Shown: positions 43,417 to 52,752, counted from the first letter of the stretch. The stretch: DNA of 54,365 nt from an uncultured Lachnospiraceae bacterium (GCA_947576945.1 CANPTH010000027.1:1-54365), one strand, 5' to 3'. Notes: generated from the sequence alone by a model not told the origin. Numbers and translations are program-made.

Positions 43417-45399
43417 TCACCGGATCACCGCCCGTCGCGCCACCAGATACGCCGCCCCATAGTACATCAGATACAGCCCCATCATCGCTGACGCCGTGAC
43501 AGACGCGATCACCGGCACGCTTCCCGCCATCCCGTCCATATGCAGCGCATCCACGGTCCGCATCCCGATCATACAGGTCGGTATGCTCATCACCATCGCC
43601 GAACCGAAAGGCAGCAGAAAGAAGAAAAATGTCTGCCCGAACAAAGCCCTGCCCTGCTCCCGCTCGTCTGCTCCCAGCCGGAACAGCACTTCATACCGCC
43701 GCCTGTCCTCCATCAGATCAGACAGCATCTTAAGCGCCAGGATCGCCAACGCCATCAGCAAAAATACCGCCGCCACAAACAGCGCTCCCGCCACGATGAC
43801 GGCGCTCGTCTGGTTATCCAGCTGCCGCCCGTACTCCCGCAGGAAAAAGTCGCTGCGCTGCCTCGTCTCCCTTCTGTCTCCATACCCGGTCACATCCGGA
43901 TAGGTCAATTCCTTCCTGAGCGCCATCCCGTCGTATGCCCCGTCCTCCAGATCGTACGCCACAAAAGAAAGCACCTTTTCCATGGAAGCTGCCGCTTCAT
44001 CCGGCACCACCGCAAAAAAGTAAGTCTGGCAAAAGGTCGGATATTCCTCCGTATACCCCCGAAACCGGTAAGTCTTCCCCGCTTCCGCAAACGTGACGCT
44101 GCCAAAATCCGTCATCCCCACCCGGCCGTCGATGCTGACGATCAGATACTCGTCCACCAGCGTTACCTTCTCATACCCCAGCGGCTCGATCAGCGCATTG
44201 AAGTCTCCCGCCGGCATAAAAAGATCCACCAGCCCTGCATACCCTACATCTTTCGACCAGCAGGTATGCTCATACAGATCCCGCCTGCCCGTGGTATACA
44301 GCTGATACGGAATCTTCTTAAGAATGGCACGATACTTTTCGATCCGCCGCTCACATTCCGCCAGCGGGATGGCATTTTCCTGCTCCCTGCCCTCAAAGAA
44401 ACGGTCCTCACAGTAAGTCGCATCATAAGGATAGCTCCTCTCAAGCATTTCCGCCTGCCCGCCTTTTATGATAAAAGACAGGTTCACCCAGATCACCGCA
44501 AAAGTCAGAAGGAAAGCCAGACTCCCGTGCATCAGGGCATTGCTGCTCAAAGAACCGGAAAGCTGCCGCAGCACGAAAGTACGGCTGCCCCTTATCCTGA
44601 ACCGCCTGCATCTTAACAGGAGAAACACCACGCTCTTCGTCAGCGCCACATGAAAAAGCATAAGCGCCAGCGCAAACATCCCCATGACCAAGATCAACGA
44701 ACCGGCCGAACCTCTGCTCTCCCGGATCAGCGCCTCGATCTGCCCGCTCAGGCTCACCAGACATCCAGCCATCACCGTTACCGCCGCCAGCATAACGCAG
44801 GCCCAGCACACCGGATGCCGCACCGCCTTCTCCACCTTTTTCTCTCCATGAAGCAGATCATGGATACTAACTTTACGCAAATACCCGGACGACACCAACA
44901 GCGCCATCACGAAGATTCCCGCCACCACGACCATCGTGATCCGCAGTCCCTGCAGCGAATACCCGGAAAAAGCATAGGCCGCCTCTGTCATGCGCATCAC
45001 CAGTGCCAGCAGCCCCTGATACAGAAAAAGGCTCAGCACCAGCCCCGCTCCCAACGCCGCTCCGCAGATCAGCAGCGCCTCAAACAGAAAAATCCGCAGG
45101 ATATCTCCCCGCTGCATCCCCAGCGTCAGATAAGTGCCAAACTCCCTTCTGCGCAGTTTCAGCATAAAAGAAGTGGCATGGCTGAGTACAAAGGCCACCA
45201 CCAGTCCCACCAGAGCCACCATCCAGGTCAATATCGTGCGCAGGTCACTTTCGCCATTCAAGAGCAGTAACAGTGCATCGCTGTAGAGCACATTGTTCAC
45301 TGCAAAAAGAAGCGCCACCGTAAATGCCACCGTCATAAAGTAGATCAGATAATTGGTAAACTGCCTTTTCACATTCCGCACTGCCAGTTTAAAAAACAT
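43417..45399 (-). CDS. BceB-like FtsX-family ABC transporter permease
   Basis: A 660-residue permease with ten hydrophobic helices and one large extracytoplasmic domain (about residues 315-520), the hallmark of Bce-type peptide-antibiotic sensors and detoxifiers. It works with the ATPase encoded just upstream and with the Bce-type kinase. The ATG at 45399 with GGGAGG is preferred over the GTG at 45408. Its start overlaps the end of the ATPase gene, so translation is coupled. Confidence 0.9.
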   Translation of the reverse strand: MFFKLAVRNVKRQFTNYLIYFMTVAFTVALLFAVNNVLYSDALLLLLNGESDLRTILTWMVALVGLVVAFVLSHATSFMLKLRRREFGTYLTLGMQRGDILRIFLFEALLICGAALGAGLVLSLFLYQGLLALVMRMTEAAYAFSGYSLQGLRITMVVVAGIFVMALLVSSGYLRKVSIHDLLHGEKKVEKAVRHPVCWACVMLAAVTVMAGCLVSLSGQIEALIRESRGSAGSLILVMGMFALALMLFHVALTKSVVFLLLRCRRFRIRGSRTFVLRQLSGSLSSNALMHGSLAFLLTFAVIWVNLSFIIKGGQAEMLERSYPYDATYCEDRFFEGREQENAIPLAECERRIEKYRAILKKIPYQLYTTGRRDLYEHTCWSKDVGYAGLVDLFMPAGDFNALIEPLGYEKVTLVDEYLIVSIDGRVGMTDFGSVTFAEAGKTYRFRGYTEEYPTFCQTYFFAVVPDEAAASMEKVLSFVAYDLEDGAYDGMALRKELTYPDVTGYGDRRETRQRSDFFLREYGRQLDNQTSAVIVAGALFVAAVFLLMALAILALKMLSDLMEDRRRYEVLFRLGADEREQGRALFGQTFFFFLLPFGSAMVMSIPTCMIGMRTVDALHMDGMAGSVPVIASVTASAMMGLYLMYYGAAYLVARRAVIR

Positions 45400-46153
45400 C
45401 CGTCTCACCTCCCAGCGCCGCCGTAGCGGAAAGAATCGCCTGATACATCTCCTTCCGGGTTCTGCCGCCCCGGTTCACCTCGCTCCAGATCTGCCCGTCT
45501 TTCAGAAAAAGCACCCGCTCCGCATAAGAGCCCACCACCGGATCATGCGTCACCATCAAAACAGTAGCCTGCAGCTTTTCATGCATCATCGCAAAAGTCT
45601 CCATCAACAGCCTGGAATTTCTGGAGTCCAGCGCTCCCGTCGGTTCATCCGCCAGAACAAGCGCCGGCGCCGTGATCAAAGCCCGGGCACACGCCGCTCT
45701 TTGCCGCTGCCCGCCCGAAAGCTCCCAGGGAAATTTTCCCAGCTGGTCTTTGATCCCCAGAGCCGCCGCCACTCTCTCCAGTTCCTCTTCCGTCTTCCGA
45801 AGCGCCTCCCGTTTCAGATTTAACGGCAGCATGATATTCTCCCCGATCGTCAGGGTATCCAGCAGATTATACTCCTGAAAAATGAACCCCAGCTCATCCC
45901 GCCGAAAAGCCGCAAGCTCCTTCTCCTTCATCCCGGACAGGTGCTTTCCCCGGATACAGATATCCCCCGAGCTGGCCCGGTCGATCGTCGCGATCACGTT
46001 GAGCAGCGTACTTTTCCCCGATCCCGAGGCTCCCATGATCGCCGCAAACTCTCCTTCCCGCACCCCAAACGATATCCCGTCAAGCGCCTTTGTCACCACA
46101 CTGCCCCTGCCATAATACTTCGTCACATTCGTAAGCCGTAAAATTTCCCTCAT
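45389..46153 (-). CDS. BceA-like ABC transporter ATP-binding protein
   Basis: A 254-residue ATPase of the MacB/BceA type. Walker A is GASGSGKST near residues 40-48, the signature is LSGGQRQRAACA, and Walker B is ALVLADEP followed by the LDS D-loop. With the BceB-like permease it would remove cell-wall-active peptides from the membrane. It starts 87 bp after the kinase gene and may be read from both its own promoter and the upstream operon. Confidence 0.93.
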   Translation of the reverse strand: MREILRLTNVTKYYGRGSVVTKALDGISFGVREGEFAAIMGASGSGKSTLLNVIATIDRASSGDICIRGKHLSGMKEKELAAFRRDELGFIFQEYNLLDTLTIGENIMLPLNLKREALRKTEEELERVAAALGIKDQLGKFPWELSGGQRQRAACARALITAPALVLADEPTGALDSRNSRLLMETFAMMHEKLQATVLMVTHDPVVGSYAERVLFLKDGQIWSEVNRGGRTRKEMYQAILSATAALGGETDVF

Positions 46154-46173
46154 GCACCCACCTCCATGTGCCT

Positions 46174-46182
46174 ACTATACCA
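46174..46182 (-). promoter_or_regulatory. Extended -10 promoter candidate for the bceAB-like genes
   Basis: On the minus strand TGGTATAGT is an extended -10 (TGn followed by a TATAAT-like box) 20 bp before the ATPase start. No good -35 is seen, as is common for promoters helped by a PhoB/BceR-type activator. The small CCTTAC/GTAAGG hairpin upstream (46224-46241) may be part of the gap. Confidence 0.4.
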
Positions 46183-46240
46183 CATCCTTCCTCATTCTTT
46201 TCTATCCCAATCTCTCCGCAACCCTTACATTTTTGTAAGG

Positions 46241-47227
46241 CTACAGGGAGAACGTAAACCGCGTATAGCGTCCTGCTTCCGACTCCACCGTAAATCCGAT
46301 CCCCAGCTTTTCACACAACCGTTTCACCACATACAGCCCCATGCCCGTACTGTTTGGGAACTTCTCTCCGTTGGTCCCTGTAAACCCGCGGTCCGTGATC
46401 CGTTCCACCTCATGGGACGGCACCCCGATCCCGTCGTCCTCCACCACGATCCGGTTTCCTTCTGCCTGCAGCAGAATCCGGCACCCCGGACAGTACTTGG
46501 CCGCATTGACCAGCAGCTGCTGTACCATATAGGACAGCGACTTCTCATCCCCATAAGCCGTGAAATCTCCCATAAGCTCCACCCTGATCCCGGCCGCGAT
46601 CAGAATTTCCATCTGCCTTTTGACCGCCTCTTCTAAAAGTCGGCCCGCCGAAAAGCGCACTGCCCGGATATCCCTGTCTGCACTGCGAAGCCTTGCATAG
46701 TACAGAATGTCTTCCGTCAGATTATCGGCCCGCCTGATCTCCCTGGCACAGCGGCCCGCCACCTGACACACCTGCCCTCTGCACTGCGGCCTCTGATTGG
46801 CCAGGATCAGCGAACAGGCCGTCAGCGGCGTCTTCAGCTCATGGATCCACCGCTCCACATACTCCATATATTCCTCTTTCTCCCGTCTGGCCGTCTCCGC
46901 CGCGTCGATGGCCGAGGCGGAAACACTTTTCATCACCCGGTAATAGCAGCGTTCCACACCGCCTGCCGGCACGGGCAGTACCTCCCCTGCCAGATACCGT
47001 TCCGACAGACTGGCAAGCAGGTTCTCCAGCTGCGCAAGCCTCCTTTTCAGCACCAGATAATCTACCGCCAGATACAGCGCCGTAAACAAAAAGATCCCGC
47101 CGTACAACACCGCAGTAAAAGCCGGCGTTACACCACAGATCAACAGAAAACACAAAAGCAGGATCAGTCCCACACCGTCAAGCAGCAGAAAAACCATTTT
47201 CCCCTGCAGATATTCTCCGACTTTCAT
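46241..47227 (-). CDS. BceS-like intramembrane-sensing histidine kinase
   Basis: A 328-residue kinase. Two membrane helices (about 11-31 and 36-57) are joined by only a few residues, so it has no sensor domain of its own and reads the state of the BceAB-type transporter. The phosphoacceptor is H129 in WIHELKTPLTA. The ATP-binding domain has QQLLVNAAKYCP, VEDDGIGVP and STGMGLYVVKRLCEKLGI. It overlaps the response-regulator gene by 4 nt. Confidence 0.92.
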   Translation of the reverse strand: MKVGEYLQGKMVFLLLDGVGLILLLCFLLICGVTPAFTAVLYGGIFLFTALYLAVDYLVLKRRLAQLENLLASLSERYLAGEVLPVPAGGVERCYYRVMKSVSASAIDAAETARREKEEYMEYVERWIHELKTPLTACSLILANQRPQCRGQVCQVAGRCAREIRRADNLTEDILYYARLRSADRDIRAVRFSAGRLLEEAVKRQMEILIAAGIRVELMGDFTAYGDEKSLSYMVQQLLVNAAKYCPGCRILLQAEGNRIVVEDDGIGVPSHEVERITDRGFTGTNGEKFPNSTGMGLYVVKRLCEKLGIGFTVESEAGRYTRFTFSL

Positions 47228-47835
47228 AACCGATACCCCACACCGCGGACCGTGCGGATAAACGCATCGGCTCCCATGCGCCGCAGCTTTTCCCGCAGCC
47301 TGTTAATATTGACATACAACGTATTCTCGTCGATAAAGCAGCTGTTGTTCCACAGATCTTCGACGATCTCCTGTCTGGTGCACAGATCCTTTTTCATCAG
47401 ACAGGCAAGGATCCGGGCTTCGTTCTTCGTCAGCTCCGCCGTCTGTTCCCCGTAGCCCACCCGCAGATCCGCCAGATAAAGCGTCAGGCCCCGCACGGTA
47501 CGTACCGGCTCTGCATTCCGCTTCAATAATCTGGCGATCCGCATCAGCAGGACCGCGGAGTTATAGGGTTTGCGGATATAGTCATCCGCCCCGACACCGA
47601 ATCCCACGATCTCGTCCTCCACGGCCTCTCTGGCCGTCAGGAAGATCACCGGCACATCCGATTGCTTCCGCAGCCTGCAGCAGATCTCGAACCCGTTCTC
47701 CCCCGGCAGGTTGATGTCCAGAAGCGCCAGATCGCAGGGCAGATCCTCTGTGACCTGATATCCGTCCGCGCAAAGAAGCGCCGTCAGTTCTTCCCGGATC
47801 ACCGGATCGTCCTCTATCACTAAAATTTTGTACAT
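47224..47835 (-). CDS. BceR-like response regulator with a shortened receiver domain
   Basis: A 203-residue OmpR/PhoB-family regulator. The phosphoacceptor is D40 in LALLDINLPGENG; K88 in IRKPY is the conserved lysine. In ordinary receivers the Asp is near residue 52, so about 12 residues, roughly helix 2 and a neighbouring loop, are missing (DGYQVTEDLPCDLALLD). The DNA-binding winged helix is complete (TKNEARILACLM, DENTLYVNINRLREKLRRMG). It starts 9 nt behind the transglutaminase gene and overlaps the kinase gene by 4 nt. Confidence 0.9.
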   Translation of the reverse strand: MYKILVIEDDPVIREELTALLCADGYQVTEDLPCDLALLDINLPGENGFEICCRLRKQSDVPVIFLTAREAVEDEIVGFGVGADDYIRKPYNSAVLLMRIARLLKRNAEPVRTVRGLTLYLADLRVGYGEQTAELTKNEARILACLMKKDLCTRQEIVEDLWNNSCFIDENTLYVNINRLREKLRRMGADAFIRTVRGVGYRL

Positions 47836-47844
47836 ACTATTCTC

Positions 47845-50280
47845 CTAAACCGTCAACATCCACCAAAACAGAACATACCGCCACTTCTTCCGCTCCCGCA
47901 GCGCCGCCAGCAGTTCCTGCCGCTCACGGACGGCGGTCTGCAGCATCTCCTGTTCTGCAGCCTTTTCCCCATACAGAATCTCTTCATAGTCGCTGATACA
48001 CTGCAGGGCGCACAGGATTCCGACAGTCTCCCCGTCCCTGTCTCCCGAAGCCCGTTCGGCAAACGCCTGTGCCCGGTGTACTCTGGTGTTTCGCAGCATA
48101 TTTCCACGCGCCGCACGCTCCCGGAACTCCTGCAATGTCTCTCCCTCTTCCCTGCGCAGCCCGAGAAATCCAAGCGCCCGCACGACAACGGCAATCTCCA
48201 TCCGAAACTGCCCCGTCACATCCATTCTTCGGTAACGCCGTCTGCATATCGCCTGCTGCAACGCCAGAATGCCGCTCCCTGTCACGCAGACAGCCAGCGC
48301 CGCATAGCCAAATACCGCCAGAAACCGCAGAACTTCCGTCCCTGCTGCCGGAGCTTCCTCCACAGCCGGAAGCTCCTCCTTTGCAGACGCGGCAGCAGCC
48401 GCATCCCCTGTCGCCTTACGGCCGGCATCCCCGTTAGAAACCGCCAGACTCCCGTTCCCTTCTTCTGTCGCCCAGGGCGTATAACGAAGGCCGGCATATC
48501 CCGGTGTGGGCTCGAAAGGAATCCAGCCCACACCATCGAAATAAACTTCCGGCCAGGCATGGGCCATATCGCCGTACACAGACACCTCATCCTTCCCTTT
48601 CATCGGCACGCAAAATCCCTGCACATATCGGGCCGGCATTCCCTGCACCCTCGCCAGCAGCACGAAAGCCGTAGCAAAATGGGTGCAGTACCCTTCCCTG
48701 CCCTCCAGCAGAAAATATTCCAGAAATGCACCCGCATCCCCCGTCTCCTCCGGCAGTCTGCGCGGCCGCTTCGTATAAGTAAAGGATGCCAGCTCCGCTT
48801 CCAGCCGCCGCAGCCGCTCCAACGGATCCTGTGCCCCCAATGTCAACTCCTCCACATACTGCCGCGTCTTTTCCGAAAGCTCCACATCCTCCGTGTACAC
48901 TTGATAAATCTGCTGCCGCCGTTTCTCCGCGTCTGCCGACCTGCCTGCACCAGCCTCGCTCCGGCCGGTCCCGTTCCGGTCTCCCGCCACCTCCTCTGCT
49001 CCCGCACCCATGCTCACCGCCCGCACAAAGCGGTCAAAGACGTCCGCGCCCGCATTGAGCTGATAATAATTGACCTCATACGTCGTGCCGTATCCCCTTT
49101 TTTGCCGGAAAAGAAGGTTGTCTCCGTCCCAGGCATAGAATTCCCGGGTCCGCGCCATCCGGACATCTCTCGTCTTCAAAGGCGCGAACAGACAGGACGT
49201 GCGGAAGTACTTATAACGAATCTGCAGCGTGACCGCAGAAATCTGATCCTGCATCAGGGCCGCTCCATACAGCCTCGCCGCCTCCCGGGTCTGCGCCGCG
49301 TCCCAGAATCCCCGCACACCGTCCTCCGCCGGCCCGAACCCTGTCCCATGATATTTCTGCTGCCAGCCCTGTCCGTCGAAAGTATCATAAATCTTCCCTG
49401 TCAGGTATACATTGGTCACAAGGCTGTCCGTCCCCTGCACCGTCATCATCTCCCGGTCATTTTCCTGCAGCTCATCCTGCAGCAGGCCATCCCTGGAAAA
49501 CCCGCTCAACGTCGCATCGAAATCATCTCCGTCGCCCCGAATGAAATTCTGGCTCATCCCAATCAAAGACTCACCGATCTGAGACCAGGTGTCCTTCACG
49601 AACCGCCACTCGTAAGGTTCCTCAGGCATTGGCATACACAGCAGCAGCACAAAATAAAGCCCCATAAAAGGCATGATCCACAGCATATACCGTTTCCGGT
49701 CTCTGCCTTTAACCTTATTCCACTCCCGCTGTATCCATTCCGCGTAGACGACCATGATATAACACAGCGAAAAGGCCACCGCCGTATGGGAAACCTCCCA
49801 CTCCGTCAGCAGACAGAACAACAGGTAAGAGATCACCAGATCCGCCGTCAGCACCCTGATCACCAGAAACCGTTCCAGAACAAACTGCAGACCGTAGCAG
49901 GCGAAAGCCACTGCCGCCACCTGCAGGATCTCATATCCCGTCTGCCACTGCGCGGCCCATCCGTCCTGTCCCGTCTGCCACAGAAACCAGGAACGGACAA
50001 AAAGACCGCTTTGCTCTGCACCCAGAGCTGCCGCCACAGCCCCCAGAAACACAGCCGTCAGGAGTACGCACACCGCCCTGCCTTTGGCCGTACACCGCTG
50101 CAGTCCTGCACAGAATAAAAGCACAGATACCGCGGTCAGGACATGCAGATAAGAAAGCGTCCCGATTCCCAGAAACTGTCCCGCTCCGGCCAGCACAATG
50201 CCAAGCAGCATCCCCGTATACAGCAGGCGATAACCGTTCTGCCCTGCCTTTTTCCAAAAATGCAGCCCGTCTCCCATCAC
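47845..50280 (-). CDS. Transglutaminase-like membrane protein (TgpA type)
   Basis: An 811-residue membrane protein with about seven helices in the first 220 residues, a large extracytoplasmic part, and a final helix near 655-675 followed by a DUF4129-like cytosolic tail. The transglutaminase core has a complete triad: C532 in GYCTHFA, H574 in MAHAWPE and D582 in YFDGVGW. It belongs to the widespread MoxR-DUF58-transglutaminase unit of unknown but envelope-related role. The GTG start overlaps the DUF58 stop codon. Confidence 0.9.
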   Translation of the reverse strand: MMGDGLHFWKKAGQNGYRLLYTGMLLGIVLAGAGQFLGIGTLSYLHVLTAVSVLLFCAGLQRCTAKGRAVCVLLTAVFLGAVAAALGAEQSGLFVRSWFLWQTGQDGWAAQWQTGYEILQVAAVAFACYGLQFVLERFLVIRVLTADLVISYLLFCLLTEWEVSHTAVAFSLCYIMVVYAEWIQREWNKVKGRDRKRYMLWIMPFMGLYFVLLLCMPMPEEPYEWRFVKDTWSQIGESLIGMSQNFIRGDGDDFDATLSGFSRDGLLQDELQENDREMMTVQGTDSLVTNVYLTGKIYDTFDGQGWQQKYHGTGFGPAEDGVRGFWDAAQTREAARLYGAALMQDQISAVTLQIRYKYFRTSCLFAPLKTRDVRMARTREFYAWDGDNLLFRQKRGYGTTYEVNYYQLNAGADVFDRFVRAVSMGAGAEEVAGDRNGTGRSEAGAGRSADAEKRRQQIYQVYTEDVELSEKTRQYVEELTLGAQDPLERLRRLEAELASFTYTKRPRRLPEETGDAGAFLEYFLLEGREGYCTHFATAFVLLARVQGMPARYVQGFCVPMKGKDEVSVYGDMAHAWPEVYFDGVGWIPFEPTPGYAGLRYTPWATEEGNGSLAVSNGDAGRKATGDAAAAASAKEELPAVEEAPAAGTEVLRFLAVFGYAALAVCVTGSGILALQQAICRRRYRRMDVTGQFRMEIAVVVRALGFLGLRREEGETLQEFRERAARGNMLRNTRVHRAQAFAERASGDRDGETVGILCALQCISDYEEILYGEKAAEQEMLQTAVRERQELLAALRERKKWRYVLFWWMLTV

Positions 50281-51515
50281 AACTTCCCTTCCAGTTCCGC
50301 TTCCACAGGAACCACCACGATCCTTTTCCGCTCACTGCCAAACTTAAGATACTCGTCCATGTTCCCGTCCGTGACCAGACACAGTACTGCGATCCCGCCG
50401 CCCGCCGCGATCTGTTCCGCCATCTGCCAGACCACATCCGACCACATATGCAGCACGAAAAATAGGATCCGGCAATCCTGCCATCTCCCTTCTGCCAGAG
50501 CCTGCCTGCCCGTCTCCTCCACTGCTTCCGCTTTCGCAAAATCAATCCTGGCCGCCTGCCGGTAAAAGGCATCGAAGTCCTGCAGATCCTGCACATGGCA
50601 GCACACCATGCCCCGCTGTCCGTAACAGATATCACAGGCCATATTCCGCTGTGCAAAATAAACCGTAAGCGCCAGAAGCACCTCCAGCATCTTATTTTCC
50701 AGCGGCAGATATTCCCTGTTGTCGCCGCTGTAACGTTTCGTGTCGCACAGGATCGCGATACCCGTCTTCTCCTCTCCGGTGCAGTTCCTTACTTTCAGCG
50801 CCTGCGCCCTGGCGGTGGCCTTCCAATGGATCTGCTTCAGCGCATCCCCCGCCACATAATCCCGCACCACCACATCGGCCTGGGTCTGTGCCCGATAGGT
50901 CTCCCGCTGCAAAAGATCCGCAATATCCGCGATGCACTGCAGCTCATCGACCCGCACGACTCTCGGCAGGACCAGCGCCTTGATCGTCTCCGGCACCCGG
51001 TAGCTTACCTGAAACAGCCGCAGGAAATCCGTGATCACGATCTCCTTGACCCCCACCTCATACTCTCCCCTGTATTTACAGACAAGTTTCGTCTCAAAAG
51101 TATATTTATCCCCCGGCAGCAGCTCATAAGAAGTCCCGTCTGGCAGCTTTTCCACATAGGAAAAAGAAGAAAACAGCCGCACGCCCACACTCGTAAATGC
51201 AAAATAATCGTCATTCTGCAGCACGAAAAAGTAAGGCACCGGCTGCCCGCACACCACATTCCTGCTCTCCAGCTTCTGATAGATCTTAAACCGAAAATAA
51301 ACCGCCAGAAGATAGACCGCCGACACCACCGGCACAAGCGTCACCCCGAAAAAGAAGCCATAGCTGACCGCTCCCCCGTAGAAACTGATCACGGACAGCG
51401 AAAGAAGCCACAGCCCCAGCAATGCCCACCTGCGCAGCCTCGTCTGACGGTCGGCGCCCGCCCTCTTCTTTTCTTTCCTTTTCCCTCTTCTCTTCGCTAT
51501 CCTTTTCATGTTCAT
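50277..51515 (-). CDS. DUF58 domain protein
   Basis: A 412-residue protein with a basic N-terminal tail and two hydrophobic helices near 28-70. A cytosolic part follows with the DUF58 signature VRDYVAGDALKQIHWKATAR near residues 210-230 and a vWA-like fold after it. DUF58 proteins are partners and probably substrates of MoxR ATPases. The gene sits 16 bp behind moxR and overlaps the transglutaminase gene, so all three are co-translated. Confidence 0.92.
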   Translation of the reverse strand: MNMKRIAKRRGKRKEKKRAGADRQTRLRRWALLGLWLLSLSVISFYGGAVSYGFFFGVTLVPVVSAVYLLAVYFRFKIYQKLESRNVVCGQPVPYFFVLQNDDYFAFTSVGVRLFSSFSYVEKLPDGTSYELLPGDKYTFETKLVCKYRGEYEVGVKEIVITDFLRLFQVSYRVPETIKALVLPRVVRVDELQCIADIADLLQRETYRAQTQADVVVRDYVAGDALKQIHWKATARAQALKVRNCTGEEKTGIAILCDTKRYSGDNREYLPLENKMLEVLLALTVYFAQRNMACDICYGQRGMVCCHVQDLQDFDAFYRQAARIDFAKAEAVEETGRQALAEGRWQDCRILFFVLHMWSDVVWQMAEQIAAGGGIAVLCLVTDGNMDEYLKFGSERKRIVVVPVEAELEGKL

Positions 51516-51531
51516 ATTCTATCCTGTCCGT

Positions 51532-52470
51532 TCATACGGGTATCTTCGCCTGCAGCACAAGGCTTTTCAGGACAGCAGCCGCATCCTCTTTCCGCAGCCT
51601 TGCGTCCGTGGAAAGCGCCAGCCGGTGCAGAAGCACCTGCATCGCCACTGTTTTCACATCATCCGGCTTCACAAAATCTCTCCCCATGAGCAGTGCATTT
51701 CCCTGCGATGCCCGGATCAGAGCCAGAAAAGCCCGCGGACTGGCCCCCAGCATAAACCGCTCTTCCTGCCTGGTCAGATCTACGATATCCTTCATATAGT
51801 CAAGCAGCGCATCGCTCACACTGACCGCGGCTGCCGCTTCCCTCAGCTGCAGAATTTCCTCCGGCCCGCATACCGCCCGGGCGCTGTCCGGCGTCTCGCC
51901 TTTCAGATGCGCCTGTGCCATCCGGATTTCCTGCTCCCGCTCCGGATAACCGATGGAAAGCCGCATCATAAAGCGGTCCATCTGCGCTTCCGGCAACGGA
52001 TAGGTGCCCAGAAATTCCACCGGATTCTGCGTGGCGATCACCATAAAAGGCTCTGGCAGCGCATGTACGACCCCGTCCACCGTCACCTGCCCCTCCGCCA
52101 TCGCCTCCAGCAGGCTGGCCTGGGTCTTGGGCGAAGTCCGGTTGATCTCATCCGCCAGCAGGATCTGGTTCATCACCACCCCTTCACGGTATTCGAACTC
52201 TCCGGTTTTCATATTGTAGACCGATATGCCGGACACATCCCCCGGCAGCGTATCCGGCGTAAACTGTATCCTGCCGAAACTGCAGGACGTGGTCTTTGCC
52301 AACACCCCTGCCAGCGAGGTCTTTCCCACACCCGGCACATCCTCCAGCAGCACATGTCCGCCGGCCATAAGGCACACCAGCATATCCTCCACCACATCTT
52401 CCCTGCCGATAAAAACACGGTTGATGCTCTCCCGCAATGTTTCGATTGTCTCAAAAATCCTCTGCTCCAT
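51532..52470 (-). CDS. MoxR family AAA+ ATPase
   Basis: A 312-residue AAA+ ATPase with Walker A VPGVGKTSLA near residues 39-48, Walker B ILLADEINR and the sensor-1 region FMVIATQNPVE. MoxR proteins are chaperone-like remodellers that act on vWA/DUF58 partners. It is the first gene of the operon and has a GGGGAGGC site. Its leader carries a tandem-repeat array and a terminator-like hairpin. Confidence 0.94.
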   Translation of the reverse strand: MEQRIFETIETLRESINRVFIGREDVVEDMLVCLMAGGHVLLEDVPGVGKTSLAGVLAKTTSCSFGRIQFTPDTLPGDVSGISVYNMKTGEFEYREGVVMNQILLADEINRTSPKTQASLLEAMAEGQVTVDGVVHALPEPFMVIATQNPVEFLGTYPLPEAQMDRFMMRLSIGYPEREQEIRMAQAHLKGETPDSARAVCGPEEILQLREAAAAVSVSDALLDYMKDIVDLTRQEERFMLGASPRAFLALIRASQGNALLMGRDFVKPDDVKTVAMQVLLHRLALSTDARLRKEDAAAVLKSLVLQAKIPV

Positions 52471-52503
52471 TCTGCCTCCCCGTTAAAGGCTTACGCCGTT
52501 TTT

Positions 52504-52561
52504 CCCTAAAATAAAAATACCGCAAAATGAATGCCTTGTCTACATTCGTTCTACGGTATTT
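52504..52561 (-). terminator. Terminator-like hairpin in the moxR leader
   Basis: On the minus strand AAATACCG (52561-52554) pairs with CGGTATTT (52522-52515). The stem is extended inward to 19 positions with 16 pairs matching and is followed by TTTATTTTAGGG. It ends 34 nt before the moxR start, too close for a separate promoter behind it. So it is best read as an attenuator within the leader or an incomplete stop for read-through. Confidence 0.7.
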
Positions 52562-52603
52562 CTCCCGCATGGCAGTTCACAGCTGACCGCCGCAAACTGT
52601 ATC

Positions 52604-52640
52604 GTTAACGACATTAGAAAGCTTCCTGTATGGCTCTTTA
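52604..52640. repeat. Internally deleted relative of the palindromic element
   Basis: GTTAACGACATTAGAAA (52604-52620) is identical to 53817-53833. The following GCTTCCTGTATGGCTCTT resembles the loop region of that element (AGCTACCGTATATGGCTTCT). The copy therefore looks like the full element with most of one arm deleted. It lies between the terminator-like hairpin and the tandem repeats. Confidence 0.6.
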
Positions 52641-52752
52641 TCTGTCCTGTGTCTGTTCTATTCTGTACCTATCCCATTTTGTACCTGTTCTATCCTGTAC
52701 CTGTCCTGTTTTGTGCCTGTTCTAAAACTGTTCTGTATCTATTCTATCCTGT
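52635..52752 (-). repeat. Seven degenerate 16-nt tandem repeats (NAG-triplet array) in the moxR leader
   Basis: Read on the minus strand the units are close to ACAGGATAGAACAGGT (consensus ACARRAYRGRAYAGRY). There are seven, the second with a 6-nt insertion. Each full unit holds three NAG triplets at spacings 5, 5 and 6, so the RNA would carry about 18 NAG triplets (12 CAG, 6 UAG) mostly separated by 2-3 nt. Sixteen is not a multiple of three, so a protein repeat is excluded. The array begins about 14 nt after the predicted transcription start. Confidence 0.8.

Noticed and set aside
48076..50118. 680-residue open frame on the plus strand
   Set aside because: It lies exactly opposite the transglutaminase gene, has no ribosome-binding site, and reads as a His/Arg/Pro-rich shadow of GC-rich codons. 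The minus-strand gene has full catalytic motifs.
52635..52752. Tandem repeats as a CRISPR array
   Set aside because: The units touch each other with no spacers, are only 16 nt and are degenerate; no cas genes are near.
52635..52752. A true TRAP-binding site
   Set aside because: Two thirds of the triplets are CAG, a poor TRAP target, and there are more than the 11 triplets of classical leaders. I keep only the architectural similarity.
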